Assembly: GCA_009667805.1 (NCBI GenBank) | Contig: CM019075.1 | Span: 15,689,493 to 15,753,492 of the forward strand | Reading direction: 5' to 3' | DNA from: Leptobrachium leishanense | Taxonomy: Eukaryota > Chordata > Amphibia > Anura > Megophryidae | DNA: 64,000 bases | Shown: piece after piece, positions 31,873 to 43,640 of the stretch | How the letters are laid out: each line of letters opens with the position of its first letter | Position numbering within the stretch: position 1 is the first letter of the stretch | Position numbers and translations under genes: made by a program | Notes under the pieces: model-generated | The model's database searches: none | Seen by the model: the letters and a program-made list of their open reading frames with translations, nothing else | What the model was told of the DNA's origin: nothing

Positions 31873-33723
31873 TCCCAACACAAGATAGTTATCTGCCACC
31901 TCCACTCCCACAGGTCCCCTCTGCCACCCTCTGCCGCTTCCTCCCAACCACTGAGGAGGAAGTCAATTCCTTATTGTCCTCCTCACATCTCACCACGTGC
32001 CCACTCGACCCCATTCCCTCACATCTAATTCCTCCCCTCTCCTCCTCCCTCACCCCTGCTCTCACACACATCTTCAACCTATCTCTCTCCACTGGCTCCT
32101 TTCCATCCGCCTTCAAACACGCGCTAGTTACCCCTTTACTAAAGAAACCATCCCTAGACACCAACTCTCCATCCAACTACCGCCCTGTATCCCTGCTTCC
32201 CTTCACATCAAAGCTCTTAGAAAAACTAGTCTTCAACCGCCTCTCCCTCTTCCTGTCCTCCAATTCCCTACTTGACCCCCTGCAATCTGGCTTCCGTCCC
32301 CTACACTCAACTGAAACTGCCCTCACCAAAGTCACCAACGACCTCCTAACTGCTAAAAAACACGGCCACTATTCTATTCTCATCCTGCTTGACCTCTCGG
32401 CTGCTTTTGACACTGTTGACCACCCCCTCCTTCTACAGACCCTCAACTCTCTGGGTCTCGGTGACACTGCACTTGCTTGGGTTGACTCCTATTTATCCAA
32501 CAGGTCCTTCTGTGTGTCCTTTGCTGGTAACTCCTCCTCTTCATTGCCTCTATCTGTTGGTGTACCTCAAGGCTCTGTCCTTGGTCCTCTGCTCTTTTCC
32601 ATCTACACCTCCTCCCTGGGCAAAATCATCAACAGCTTTGGCTTTAATTACCACCTCTACGCTGATGACACTCAGATCTACCTCTCTACCCCTGATCTCT
32701 CTCCCCCTGTCCTTTCAAAAGTCAGTGACTGTTTATCTGCCATCTCCTCCTGGATGGCCTCCCACCACCTAAAGATCAACATGTCAAAGACTGAGCTCCT
32801 ACTTATTCCTCCCTCTAATGCCTCCCCACCTCCTGACTTCTCTATCACGGTGGAGGGTATCACCATCTCCCCATCAAACCAAGTTCGCTGTCTTGGAGTT
32901 ACACTGGACTCTGCTCTTTCCTTCATCCCCCACATCAAGTCTCTTTCCTCCTCCTGCCGATACCAACTGCGTAATATTTCCAGAATTCGGCCATTTCTTA
33001 CCGCTGTCACCACAAAACAACTCATACACGCCCTGGTAATCTCCCGACTCGACTATTGCAATAATCTCTTATCTGGCCTCCCTCTGTCCCGCCTCTCCCC
33101 CCTACAATCCATCCTGAACGCCTCCGCCAGGCTAATTCACCTCACCCGCCGCTCTGTCTCTGCCGCTCCCCTCTGCGAGTCCCTTCACTGGCTCCCCATC
33201 CACTGCAGAATTAAGTTCAAAATCCTTATCCTTACCTACAAAACCCTCACTAACTCAGCGCCCCACTACCTGTCCTCACTAATCACCAAATACACCCCAG
33301 CCCGCCCTAAGGTCAAACAGTGACCTGCGCCTAGCTTCTCCCCGCATCACCTCTTCCCATGATAGACTGCAGGATTTCTCACGCGCAGCCCCCACTCTCT
33401 GGAACGCTCTCCCTCATGCTGTCAGACTTTCCCCTAACTTCTCTTCCTTCAAACGCTCCCTGAAAACATTCCTATTTAGGGAAGCCTACCACCCAACTCA
33501 CTGATGCAACCATCAATCACTCTCACCTTACAGTCCTCTCCTCCTGTTTCCAACCCCAACCCTCCTAGATTGTGAGTTCCTACGGGAATAGGGCCCTCAT
33601 CTCCTCCAGTACTGTTTGTCAAATGTTGTTCAATGTATTGTAACCCTGTCTATACTGTGCTTATTGTACAGCGCTGCGGAATATGCTGGCGCTTTATAAA
33701 TAAAGAATAATAATAATAATAAA
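31873..33723 (+). pseudogene. 5'-truncated LINE-2 with reverse transcriptase, frameshifted near its end
   Basis: An open frame of about 480 codons covers most of an L2-type reverse transcriptase: [42 protein letters not shown], the catalytic YADD (32658-32669), the thumb region and [18 protein letters not shown]. The usual upstream endonuclease is missing. The frame breaks near 33310-33323, and the remaining C-terminal part (LWNALPHAVR...) lies in another frame to about 33500. The 3' tail has TGTACAGCGCTGCGGAATAT and GCTTTATAAATAAAGAATAA, typical of L2. It is inserted in the 18-bp array. The apparent start codon lies in the array and is not real. Confidence 0.93.
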
Positions 33724-34680
33724 TAATGCCCCAGCTCATGGATATACTGCCCCAGTTCATGGATAATGCCCCCAGCTCATGGATATACTGCCCCAGCTCA
33801 TGGATATACTGCCCCAGCTCATGGATATACTGCCCCAGCTCATGGATAATGCCCAGCTCATGGATACTGCCCCAGCTCATGAATAATGCCCCAGCTCTTG
33901 GATAATGCCCCAGCTCATGGATATGCCCCAGCTCATGGATAATGCCCCAGCTCATGGATACTGCCCCAGCTCATGGATATGCCCCCAGTTCATGGATAAT
34001 GCCCAGCTCATGGATATGCCCCAGCTCATGGATATGCCCCCCAGCTCATGGATATGCCCCCAGCTCATGATACTGCCCCAGCTCATGGATATGCCCCCAG
34101 CTCATGGATACTGCCCCAGCTCATGGATACTGCCCCAGCTCATGGATATGCCCCCAGCTCATGGATAATGCCCCAGCTCATGGATACTGCCCCAGCTCAT
34201 GGATACTGCCCAGCTCATGGATATGCCCCCCAGCTCATGGATATGCCCCCCAGCTCATGGATATGCCCCAGCTCATGGATAATGCCCCAGCTCATGGATA
34301 TACTGCCCCAGTTCATGGATAATGCCCCCAGCTCATGGATATACTGCCCCAGCTCATGGATATACTGCCCCAGCTCATGGATAATGCCCCAGCTCATGGA
34401 TACTGCCCAGCTCATGAATAATGCCCCAGCTCTTGGATAATGCCCCAGCTCATGGATATGCCCCAGCTCATGGATATACTGCCCCAGCTCATGGATATAC
34501 TGTCCCAGCTCATGGATATGCCCCAGCACATGGATATACTGCCCCAGCACATGGATATCTTGCCCCAGCTCATGGATATGCCCCAGCACATGGATATCTT
34601 GCCCCAGCTCATGGATATGCCCCAGCTCATGGATACTGCCCCAGCTCATGGATACTGCCCCCAGCTCACCTCCTGCGCCG
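33724..34680. repeat. 18-bp minisatellite, reverse orientation, right part
   Basis: Continuation of 29755-31872 beyond the LINE-2. The unit is GGATATGCCCCAGCTCAT with TACTGCC and ATAATGCC variants. The same variant blocks occur on both sides of the LINE. Confidence 0.95.
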
Positions 34681-34955
34681 CGTGTTCTGCACCCTCTGAG
34701 CCTCCGTCGGCATGGAGCTTGTGCGCTCGCCTGGGGGAGCCACGTGACCAGCGCAATCTGGCGAGAACTCGGCTGGTGACGTGTTTCTCCCACGTCAACA
34801 AAAAAATGACGTTTCAAATGACGGTAAATGCTTTTCCTTTAATCTATCCATAAACAACTGCTTGGGGCGGCAGCCTGTATGAAAAGAGGAGACATTTTTG
34901 TACACGCAGATAAAGTTTACTGATTTTTTTGGCTAAATTATTGTGAAACTTACGC
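34681..34955. other. Transposon-like unique segment, unassigned
   Basis: A CpG-rich part (34690-34760, with GAGCCACGTGACC) is followed by AT-rich sequence. By position it may be the right arm of the hAT element that starts at 29539 and the left edge of the hAT transposase element. No terminal repeat was recognised. Confidence 0.35.
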
Positions 34956-34959
34956 AGGC

Positions 34960-35580
34960 TTTGGATGAAAGTAACAATAGGTGCTTCAAAATTGGTCCTT
35001 TAGCGTCCCCAACAGTGCTGTCACACCGTAAGCCCTCTGAGGATATGAATCTGTTACAGGCGTCAGTGGCAGTGCACCCAAATATTGTGCTTTTGGTGCC
35101 AGGCCTGCAAGTACTATCATACAGTAACCCCTCTGTGGTATTGTGGAAGAATGCAGGGGTGAACCTTGCGGTCCTATATTAAAAAGATATGCATCTGGTT
35201 AAGGCGTCAGTGCACCCAGATATTGTGCCTTTGGTGCCAGGCCAGCAAGTGTCATCATACAGTAACCCCTCTGTGGTATTGTGGAAGAATGCAGGGGTGG
35301 ACCATGTGGTCCTATATTGAAAAGATATGATTCTGGTCAAGGCGTCAGTGCACCCAGATATTGTGCGTTTGGTGCCAGGCCTGCAAGTGCCATCATAATA
35401 CAGTAACCCCTCTGTGGTATCGTGGAAGAGTGCAGGGTTGCACCCTGCGGTTCAAAAAATTAAAATGATATAAATCTGGCACAGGTGTCAGTGCAGCCAA
35501 ATATTGTGCCTTTCATGGCAGCAAGTGCCTTCACACCGTAACCCTTTTGTGGTATTGCGGAAGAGTTCAGTGCTGGAGGT
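34960..35580. repeat. Tandem repeat of about 139 bp, four copies
   Basis: Units contain TCAGTGCACCCAAATATTGT or CAGATATTGT, GGTGCCAGGCCTGCAAGT and CAGTAACCCCTCTGTGGTAT. It lies in the 3' non-coding part of the hAT transposase element on the minus strand. Confidence 0.88.
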
Positions 35581-35678
35581 TTTGTGAATGCACAAGAGGA
35601 CATCCCCGATCTATTCCATTACTTCAGCATCAGGGGATTGATAGCTGCTGATCCAGGACTGATTCATTTTTATAAATG

Positions 35679-38564
35679 TCAGCCGGTCCACAGAGTCAAG
35701 CGGCCCTGGCCTTCACCACTATTCCTCTGATCATCTGCAGCCTCAGAAGCACGTGTGTCAGCACTTGGTAATCTACCAGTGCCTGGAAAGGTGTTACACA
35801 AGTGTCGCTTTAGAACGTCCTTAAGTTTTTTCATCCTGTGCTCCCTCTGTGCGGGCAGGATGAGCTCTGCAACTTTCCCCTTGTATCGTGGATCAAGAAG
35901 GGTTGCCAACCAGTAATGATCCCTCTCCTTGATAGCACGAATCCTGGGGTCCTTTAGCAGGCTTTGCATCATTAGGGAACCCATGCAGTGTAGGTTGGAG
36001 GTGGCATTAGCTTCCGAGTCTTCCTGGTCAATGCAGGGGTGCACTTCCTCCTCCCAGCCACGCACTAGCCCTTGTGTTTCTGGGCACACGAAACCCTCCC
36101 TTGAGGAATCCCCACCTTCAATGCCCCCACTACTTAAATATTCTGCCTCCTCCTCCTGTCTGATCTGAGTAGGACCCGCTGGAATGCTGTCTGCGGAAAG
36201 ACTGGGGCCTTGAGAGCTAGGGAAGGCCTCCTCTTCCTCCCGCTGCTCTGCCTCTAGAATCACATCTATAATTCCCCGCAGAGTGTGCTCCAGCAGGAAC
36301 ACTAAAGGAATTGTGTCCCTGATGCATGCACTGTCCCTGCTCACCATCCTCGTTGCCTCCTCAAATGGTGACAGTACAGTGCATGCATCCTTGATCATCA
36401 GCCACTGCGGGGGGGGGGGGAAACCAAGTTGACCTGAACCTGTCCTTGTGCCATACTCACACAGGTACTCGTTGATGGCCCTCTGCTGCTTGTGCAGACG
36501 CTGCAGCATTGCTAATGTCGAGTTCCACCTGGTGGGCATGTCACAGATCAGATGGTTTGTGCGAAGGTGGAATTCTCTTTGAATTTCTGCCAGGCGAACG
36601 CTTGCTGGGAATGACCGTCTGAAGTGGCTGCAGACTTTTCTGGCCTGGATGAGAAGCACTGGCAGCCCTGGGTACTTGGTTAGGAAATGCTGTACCACTA
36701 GATTTAGGACATGTGCTAGGCATGGTACATGCGTCAATTTACCCTTGCGTAGGGCGGAGAGAAGGTTGCTGCCATTATCGCAGACGATCATTCCCAGCTG
36801 AAGCTGGCGTGGTGTTAACCATCTCTGCACCTGCCCCTGCAGAGCTGACAGAATTTCTGGCCCGGTGTGGCTCCTGTCCCCTAAACAAACCAGCTCAAGC
36901 ACAGTATGGCATCTTTTTGCTTGAGCCATTGCGTAGACCCTGTCAGGCGTCGGTTTAACTGCCACTTCGCCAGAGACAGAGAAGGAGGAGGAGGAGGAGG
37001 AGGAAGAGGGAGAGGTGGTGGTGGTGGAGCAGACAGACCTCATACAAGCAGCTTTCTGGAGTCTTGGTGGATGAACAAGCTCCAGCACAGAGCCCCGTCT
37101 TGGATCCCTCCCAGCTGCAATCAGAGTTACCCAGTGTGCCGTGAAGGAAATGTAATGACCCTGTCCATGCTTGCTAGACCACGTGTCTAAAGTCACATGC
37201 ACCTTGTTGCTGACTGCCTTCCCCAATGACTGGATAACATTGTCTTCCACGTGCTGGTATAGTGCTGGAATGGCCTTGCGTGAAAAGTAATGGCGTTTTG
37301 GAACCTGCCACTGTGGTACAGCACATTCAGCAAATTCATGGAAGGGAGCAGCGTCCACCAGCTGGAAAGGCAGCAGCTGCAATGCGAGTAATTTTGCTAA
37401 GCTGGCATTTAGATGCTGTGCTTGGGGATGGTTGGGACTATATTTTTTCTTACGCTGCAGCAGCTGCGGCAACGTAATCTGACTGCGTAAATCTTCAACT
37501 GCTGGAATGATGTCATATTGTGAGGAAGGACCTGGTACATCCATTACTGTAGCATCATCCCTGTCGGTGGAGGTTGGAGGCAATGACATGGCAGGACATA
37601 CAGTGGGGGTAGAGACACATGAGGAGGACCTACGCAAAGTTTTGCGCCAACGGGATGTGTGGCACTTGTTCATATGTCGCCTCAAGCACGTGGTACCCAA
37701 GTGTCCGGTATCTTTCCCACGCTTAAGCCTCATCTGACATAGATTACAAATAGCAACGCTGCGCTGTACTGCACATTTCTTAAAGAACTCCCAGACAACA
37801 GAGTTCCTGCATGTGTTCTTTGAGACAACAGCGCTCTGCACCGGAGCAGCTCTGACATGTGATGCCTTGGACTGGCTAGTGCTACGGTTGGTCACAGAGG
37901 ATGTTGTGCCTCGTGTTTGCTGTGCCTCCTCCTCCCCCTCTTCCTCACTTAATTCCTCTGTTCGATCAGGCACCCAGGTGGAGTCAGTGACCTCATCATC
38001 ATTGTCATCATCACCCCCTATCTCCTCGTCACTGGAGCCAACTTGGCAGTATGCTGCAGCTGCTGGGGCAACATGAGTGCCAGTTATTTGTGTGTCATCA
38101 CTAGCACCCCCTTCCTCTAGGTTGATTATACTCCCTTCCTCAACCTCAGAGATTGAATCAGAGCACTGTACTTGCTGCGCATCCTCAAGCAGCATGTCAC
38201 TCTCATTGTAGTCAAACAATTCAGCTGACTCCTCCGTGTGTGATAGCGAGGCTACGGCAGGAGTAGCTGTGGACATGGAGGCTGCATTAGATGCTTTGGC
38301 AGCTGAGGTGGACTGTAAAGCACTAGAAGCCTGGCTGGCAGAGGACTCGGAGGATGAGGATGGCCTGGTTAGCCAATCCACCAAGTCCTCTGTATGTTGC
38401 TGCTGCTTAAGACGGCCAGCACCAGTTAGAAAGGACAAGCGTGCCCCTGCAGAGGATGCACCACGTCCACTACGACCAGAGGCACAGCCTCCCGACACAG
38501 GGGCTGCTTGTTCTCTTATCTGTGTCTGGGAGCGTCTGCCTGTCCTTTTTGTTCTTTCAGACAT
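35679..38564 (-). CDS. hAT-superfamily transposase with BED zinc finger, C-terminally short
   Basis: An uninterrupted frame of about 961 codons, starting at the ATG of MSERTKRTGRRSQ. The first 240 residues are acidic and low-complexity. A BED zinc finger follows (CNLCQMRLKRG...HMNKCH). The RNase H-like core is recognisable: TLDTWSS (first acidic residue), VCDNGSNLLSALRKG (second), LAHVLNLVVQ, MPTRWNSTLAML, and near the end YWLATLLDPRYKGKV. The hATC dimerisation domain that normally follows LDPRYK is absent; the frame ends in a short unrelated tail with stop at 35679. The protein may therefore lack the last catalytic Glu and dimer contacts. It is a genomic transposon, related to ZBED-type host genes, but the surrounding repeats argue against a domesticated gene. 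Confidence 0.9.
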   Translation of the reverse strand: MSERTKRTGRRSQTQIREQAAPVSGGCASGRSGRGASSAGARLSFLTGAGRLKQQQHTEDLVDWLTRPSSSSESSASQASSALQSTSAAKASNAASMSTATPAVASLSHTEESAELFDYNESDMLLEDAQQVQCSDSISEVEEGSIINLEEGGASDDTQITGTHVAPAAAAYCQVGSSDEEIGGDDDNDDEVTDSTWVPDRTEELSEEEGEEEAQQTRGTTSSVTNRSTSQSKASHVRAAPVQSAVVSKNTCRNSVVWEFFKKCAVQRSVAICNLCQMRLKRGKDTGHLGTTCLRRHMNKCHTSRWRKTLRRSSSCVSTPTVCPAMSLPPTSTDRDDATVMDVPGPSSQYDIIPAVEDLRSQITLPQLLQRKKKYSPNHPQAQHLNASLAKLLALQLLPFQLVDAAPFHEFAECAVPQWQVPKRHYFSRKAIPALYQHVEDNVIQSLGKAVSNKVHVTLDTWSSKHGQGHYISFTAHWVTLIAAGRDPRRGSVLELVHPPRLQKAACMRSVCSTTTTSPSSSSSSSSFSVSGEVAVKPTPDRVYAMAQAKRCHTVLELVCLGDRSHTGPEILSALQGQVQRWLTPRQLQLGMIVCDNGSNLLSALRKGKLTHVPCLAHVLNLVVQHFLTKYPGLPVLLIQARKVCSHFRRSFPASVRLAEIQREFHLRTNHLICDMPTRWNSTLAMLQRLHKQQRAINEYLCEYGTRTGSGQLGFPPPPQWLMIKDACTVLSPFEEATRMVSRDSACIRDTIPLVFLLEHTLRGIIDVILEAEQREEEEAFPSSQGPSLSADSIPAGPTQIRQEEEAEYLSSGGIEGGDSSREGFVCPETQGLVRGWEEEVHPCIDQEDSEANATSNLHCMGSLMMQSLLKDPRIRAIKERDHYWLATLLDPRYKGKVAELILPAQREHRMKKLKDVLKRHLCNTFPGTGRLPSADTRASEAADDQRNSGEGQGRLTLWTG

Positions 38565-38639
38565 GGTGAGTGATATATAGATTAATATATACAAAACTCT
38601 GATTCAACTCTGGTATAAAGATTAAAGATTTAAAGAACT

Positions 38640-39330
38640 CTGGTATAACTCAGTGAGACACCCTGATAGCTGGCAGCCAGTGACAAGACACAGATTACAA
38701 ATCTCAGACACCTCCTATAAATCAGTGAGACCCCTTGATTGGTGGCAGTGAAACCTCCTATAAATCAGTGAGACCCCTTGATGGGTGGCAGCCAGTGAGA
38801 ACACACAGATTATAACAATTCCCAAATGTTATGTAGAAATTAGTGAGCCCCAAAATACTGCGTGGTACTGGCTGTGTGACAAGAGACAGATCACCTCAAT
38901 TCACAAATGTTTTAAAGAAATTAGTGACCCCCAAAATACTGCGTGGTACTGGCTGTGTGACAAGAGACAGATCACCTCAATTCCCAAATGTTTTGTAGAA
39001 ATTAGTGACCCCCAAAATACTGCGTGGTACTGGCTGTGTGACAAGAGACAGATCACCTCAATTCCCAAATGTTTTGTAGAAATTAGTGACCCCCAAAATA
39101 CTGCGTGTTACTGGCTGTGAGACAAGAGACAGAAGATCACCTCAATTCACAAATGTTTTAAAGAAATTAGTGACCCCCAAAAAGACTTGCTGGCACAGTG
39201 ACAAGACACAGAAGATCACCTCAATTCACAAATGTTTTAAAGAAATTTGTAACCCCCAAAAAGACTTGCTGGCACAGTGACAAGACACACATCACCTAAA
39301 TTCCCTGATATTTGGTAGAAATGAGACCCC
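38640..39330. repeat. Tandem repeat of about 81 bp, about eight copies
   Basis: Units contain TGACAAGAGACAGATCACCT, CAATTCCCAAATGTTTTGTA and GAAATTAGTGACCCCCAAAA. It is upstream of the transposase start on the minus strand, in the 5' part of the hAT element. A repeat here may bind the transposase, as subterminal repeats do in other hAT elements; this is an inference. Confidence 0.88.
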
Positions 39331-39725
39331 CCCCAGTAGCGTGGCAGACTGGCAGTAACAACACACAACAATCTCCTCTGAAATCTCCTCTCAAAATCGG
39401 TGCTGTAGCTATGCGTGGAAACGTTATATAGTGTGCTGCGGGACTTAGCTTTGTGAGCCCATGATTGGGCAAAATTTGCCCAATCAGGACTCTGAGCCGT
39501 GATTGGCATACTGTTGAACCTGTCTTGCACCAGACCTGTGGTCAGGTGGAAGGCTGTAGCCAATTACGAGCTTCAGGCCAGTGGGAAAATGCATTGTGGT
39601 CCATTGTGATGCATTGTGGTCGAACATGCGGCGAACACCCGGAAATGTTTGGAGTTCGCGATCTAATCGAACAGGCTAAGTTCGAATCGAACTCCGAACT
39701 GTCCGAACCGAACAGCTCATCCCTA

Positions 39726-41325
39726 ATGCCAGCAGCTCCCCCTGGATCTGTTGATACCGCACTGTCTGTTGCCTCTCGTTTTCCAGCTGTTGGTGGGCAA
39801 CACGCAGCATACTTTCGGATTGTCGCAGCTGCTCACCAATACTGTGGCGTTGCTGGGTCTCTGCAGAAAGCTGCTCCTGTAGCTCTTGACATTTTCCTTC
39901 CCAGGCAGTGATAGAAGCCTGGAGTTCAGCCTTTAGTTCTTGGCACTGACCCTCCAGCTGTTGACATGCCTTTTCGAGTAGCTGGGCCTTTGTTCGCTCT
40001 GCCTCTCCATCTGCTCTCCGTTGGTCATTCAGCAATCTGGCCTTCTTGAGATTCTCGCCTACTCGCTCAGCGTTACTCTGTTCGGCTGTCAGCTTCTCCA
40101 CAAGCTCCATAATCTGGGATTCCAGGAGAACCTTTTCCCCCCAAGGCTGTCTGGACTTTTAAAACGCCAATGGCCATGGCCTCCTCTCGCTCTCGAACAG
40201 CGTTATCCTTGGCTCGCTCAGCAGCTGTAAGTAAGTGCCGTAAGCTGGTGAGCTCCATCTCCAGGCGCTGTACATTCACCTCCACAGCATCTCTGGATAG
40301 TCTCACCTCATCCAGCTCTCTCTGGCCATCTTGCAGCTCATTTTGCTGGTTCTGTAATGTCTCTGTCAGGGCCATTATGTGTGCTCGAGCAGTAAGCAAT
40401 TCAGCCTGTAACACGCTGACCAGATTGCCCATGGCCTGTGTGGCCCCATCTCTCATGAGGGGAACAGCCTGGGTGTCAGTCTCTCTGGTGACCTGATACT
40501 GCCCGCTGGAAGATGGCTTACTGTTGCAATCCCCGGGCTGTGACGGCATTTTGCTTTGGTCTGCTTTGGCTCGGCCACCTCTCTTTTTATTCCGCTTCCT
40601 GCTGGCTGGTGTGGGGAGGCTTCCTCCAGGGGCTTCAGCGACTTGTAGCTCGGCTGCAGTTTGCAACCTTTTTAAGTCTACTTCGAGTGCCCATTCCTCA
40701 GCAGCGAGTCCCTTCAGCACGGGCCAAAAGACAGAGTCCTCATACACGTCCAGGTAGCGCCACTGGATGCTGCACAATTCTGCATGTCTGGCAGCCTGTG
40801 GACTGCCATAATTGTCTCCCCCTTTAAAGTAGATCCATGCTGGGCCAGGACCGCGGAACACATAGCCTGGGGGAGGCTTCTCGTCAGTTTCCCAATCCTC
40901 CTCACTCACACATTGTAGCAAGTCCTCATATTTGCACTCTAGATCGAGTGCGGCATGCAGCCAGTGCACCAACTGGTCTCCATGGCTCACAGTGGTCTGA
41001 GGCCCCAACACTTGGGGTCTCCACAGCTGAATGTCCTCTGTGATTCTCTGCTCATAAGGAATAAATGAGCTGTCCTGCTCCATAGTCCTCTGTAGACGGT
41101 TTTCTTTCGCCGCATGCAAAAACCTCTGCGGTCTCTCTCAGTGGAGACACATCTCCACTCGTTCCGGGTTGCACCACACTTGTGCCTTTGACCCTTACTT
41201 CAGTATCTGTTCCATCCACGGCTCTCCAGCAGGTCCTTCAGGGTGTCCTGCTTGCAGGCTGTATAGTTGGCCATCTCGGGGTTTATTGGTGTTGGAGAGC
41301 CTCTATCCACACCGCTGCCAGCCAA
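39726..41325 (-). pseudogene. Broken gag-like region of the LTR element
   Basis: Directly internal to the 5' LTR, minus-strand frames at 41559-41200, 41119-40073 and 40110-39676 follow each other in different registers, so the gene is interrupted by at least two frameshifts. The first frame also reads through the LTR by chance. The likely protein starts near 41272 with a short SAP-like helix motif; the middle part is basic and low-complexity, and the last part is a long coiled coil rich in Gln, Glu and Leu. No protease, reverse transcriptase or integrase is left. The 3' side is cut by the hAT element at 39725. Confidence 0.6.
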
Positions 41326-42103
41326 TGTGACGGAACCGTTCTCTTCCGCCTGTCCTGACTCTCTAGACACCCCTTCCTTGCGGTCAGCCCGGCTACTGGG
41401 AGCGCTGTCCTCAGCACCTCGAGCAGGTTGACCCACCTGCTTCTGTTTCTCTGCCCTCGAGCCGTTAGGAATTTCCAGAAGGCCGCTCTGTGCCTTCTGA
41501 GGTTGAGTGTGTAGTGTAGCATAGTTGAAGGAGACACCAGACGCGGCTGTATGTTCCAACAGGATTCTCTCTCTCTCTCTCTGAGCTCTTTAATGAACAA
41601 AAACGCCACTACTTATGCCGAGATCCAACAGCCATAATTTGCATAAATGACCCACATTGACCTACTAAAATGCTAATTACATTATGTCCGTTTTTTACAA
41701 TAAACATTCCTCTTTCTTCATATCACACATCATTTACATAATCTATTGTAAAGGAAATCAGTTAGGTTTTGGCTGAGACAATGGTGACTCCCAACCTCTG
41801 AGACATGTAAACAGATAGCAGATGAACAAAGAGAAAACCCTTTTGCCTAATCACAAATTACTCAAACCTTTTTCACAATCTATACGAAAGAAAGCATTTG
41901 AACTCGCTGCAGGTAGTATCTTTAAAAAAAACATTTCTACCTAAAGAAATATAAGTATATTTAAAACTAAAGCTACGCAATTTACACTAAACTAATTTAA
42001 ACTAAAACAAAACGATGTAAAATATATTTTAAATCACACGATACAAATGAACACAAAGTCTCTTGGGGTCTGAAGCGCGGAGCGCCACGTCAGCTCCATG
42101 ACA
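41326..42103 (-). mobile_element. 5' LTR of the nested LTR element
   Basis: 778 bp. On the minus strand it starts TGTCATGGAGCTGACG and ends CCGTCACA. An AT-rich TATA-like segment lies near its start and an ATTAAA signal near 41592. Next to its end is TTGGCTGGCAGCGGTG, the position of a primer-binding site; the tRNA was not identified. The flank at 42104 is the 27-bp array. Confidence 0.82.
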
Positions 42104-43115
42104 ATATCCATGTGTGAGCTTGGGGAAAATATAGCCATGTGTGAGCTGGGGGCAATATATCCATGTGTAAGCTGGGTGCAAATATATCCATGTGTGAGCT
42201 GGGGGCAATATATAAATGTGAGCTGGGGCCAATTATATCCATGTGTGAGCTTGGGGCAAATATATCCATGTGTGAGCTTGGGGCAAATATATCCATGTGT
42301 GAGCTTGGGGCAAATATATCCATGTGTGAGCTTGGGGCAAATATATCCATGTGTGAGCTTGGGGCAAATATATCCATGTGTGAGCTTGGGGCAAATATAT
42401 CCATGTGTGAGCTGGGGCAAATATATCCATGTGTCAGCTTGGGGCACATATACCCATATGTGAGCTTAGGGAAATATATCCATGTGTGAACTTGGGGCAA
42501 ATATATCCATGTGTGAGCTTGGGGACAAATATATCCATGTGTGAGCTTGGGGGCAAATATATCCATGTGTGAGCTGGGGGCAAATATATCCATGTGTGAG
42601 CTTGGGGCAAATATACCCATATGTGAGCTTGGGGCAATATATCCATGTGTGAGCTTGGGGCAAATATATCCATGTGTGAGCTTGGGGCAATATATAAATG
42701 TGAGCTGGGGCCAATTATATCCATGTGTGAGCTTGGGGCAAATATTTCCATGTGTGAGCTTGGAGCAAATTTATCCATGTGTGAGTTGGGGGCAAATATA
42801 TCCATGTGTAAGCTTGGGGCAAATATACCCATATGTGGGCTTGGGGCAAATATATCCATGTGTGAGCTGGGGGCAATATATCATGTGTGAGCTAGGGGCA
42901 ATATATCCATGTGTGAGCTGGGGCAATATATCCATGTGTGAGCTGGGGGAAAATATATCCATGTGTGAGCTATGGGCAAATATATCCATGTGTGAGCTGG
43001 GGACAATATATAAATGTGAGCTGGGGGCAAACATATCCATGTGTGAGCTGGGGCAAATATATCCATGTGTGAGCTGGGGGCAAATATATCCACGTGTGAG
43101 CTGGGGGCAATATAT
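42104..43115. repeat. 27-bp minisatellite, right part
   Basis: Same unit and orientation as 28990-29514 (TATCCATGTGTGAGCTTGGG GCAAATA). Some units carry the variant AAATATACCCATATGTGAGC, also present in the left part. Confidence 0.95.
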
Positions 43116-43149
43116 TCATCTTCTTATACTGTATTTTTCTTCTAAGACT

Positions 43150-43640
43150 TAAGCACATAATTAGTTCCTTAAAAATGTTGCAAGATGGGAAAAATCCACA
43201 AAATGGAAACAGGATATAAAATAACCTAATTAAATTTTTTCCTTTTTACATGTAATTATTTCAAACATAGAAAACCAAACAGCAGCAGCATGTGATTTAT
43301 AATGTGCTTTATAATGTGATGTAGCTTAAGTACGTGGGAGACTTGTGACCCTCTTACAGAAATAGCTTTTTTCTTTTTATTGGAGAGTTTACAGGTTTGC
43401 CACTAGAGGGAGACATTGCACAGGAGATACACTGATGCCAACCTACAATGGTAGTGTGTGAGGTTTTCATTTCCTGAGGGTGGCACAGGACATCACTTCT
43501 GTATGTTTTTAGCACAGAATCCCCATTAGTGTGAGATGACAATTGCTAATTGGGGACAGAAATCCCGGACAGATGAAAAACTGTTTTTTAGGACTTGCCC
43601 CCCACATCGTTTTTTTTGTCCTTTTTTGTCCCAAATAATT
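43150..43640. mobile_element. Dispersed element adjoining the 35-bp array, copy 2 (inverted)
   Basis: Reverse complement of 24491-24960 with few differences, including the CTAGAGGGAGACATTGCACA and CAAAATGGAAACAGGA landmarks. It is followed by the 35-bp array in the matching inverted order. Confidence 0.9.

Larger units (their letters stand above)
34960..39725 (-). mobile_element. hAT element with a BED-finger transposase gene
   Basis: The right end on the plus strand is AACAGCTCATCCCTA at 39725; on the minus strand the element starts TAGGGATGAGCTGTTCGG. It interrupts the gag-like region. Contents on the minus strand: a 5' part with an 81-bp tandem repeat, the transposase gene (38564-35679), and a 139-bp tandem repeat. 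The left boundary and the 8-bp duplication (expected ATGCCAGC) were not found, so it may be truncated. Confidence 0.75.
29515..42103 (-). mobile_element. Gypsy-like LTR element split by nested insertions
   Basis: Read on the minus strand, the 5' LTR is 42103-41326 (starts TGTCAT, ends GTCACA) and a gag-like region follows. The last 24 bases of the other LTR (TGTGACGGAACCGTTCTCTT CCGC on the plus strand) survive at 29515-29538. Flanks at 29510-29514 and 42104-42108 are both ATATC, and joining them restores a perfect 27-bp unit of the host array. Most of the interior is replaced by later insertions: a hAT end (29539), an 18-bp array, a LINE-2, and a hAT transposase element. The superfamily assignment is tentative. 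Confidence 0.7.

Noticed and set aside
39676..39725. Gag-like frame continuing into the hAT element as a fusion
   Set aside because: The last residues are translated from the hAT terminal repeat; this is an insertion boundary, not a fusion gene.
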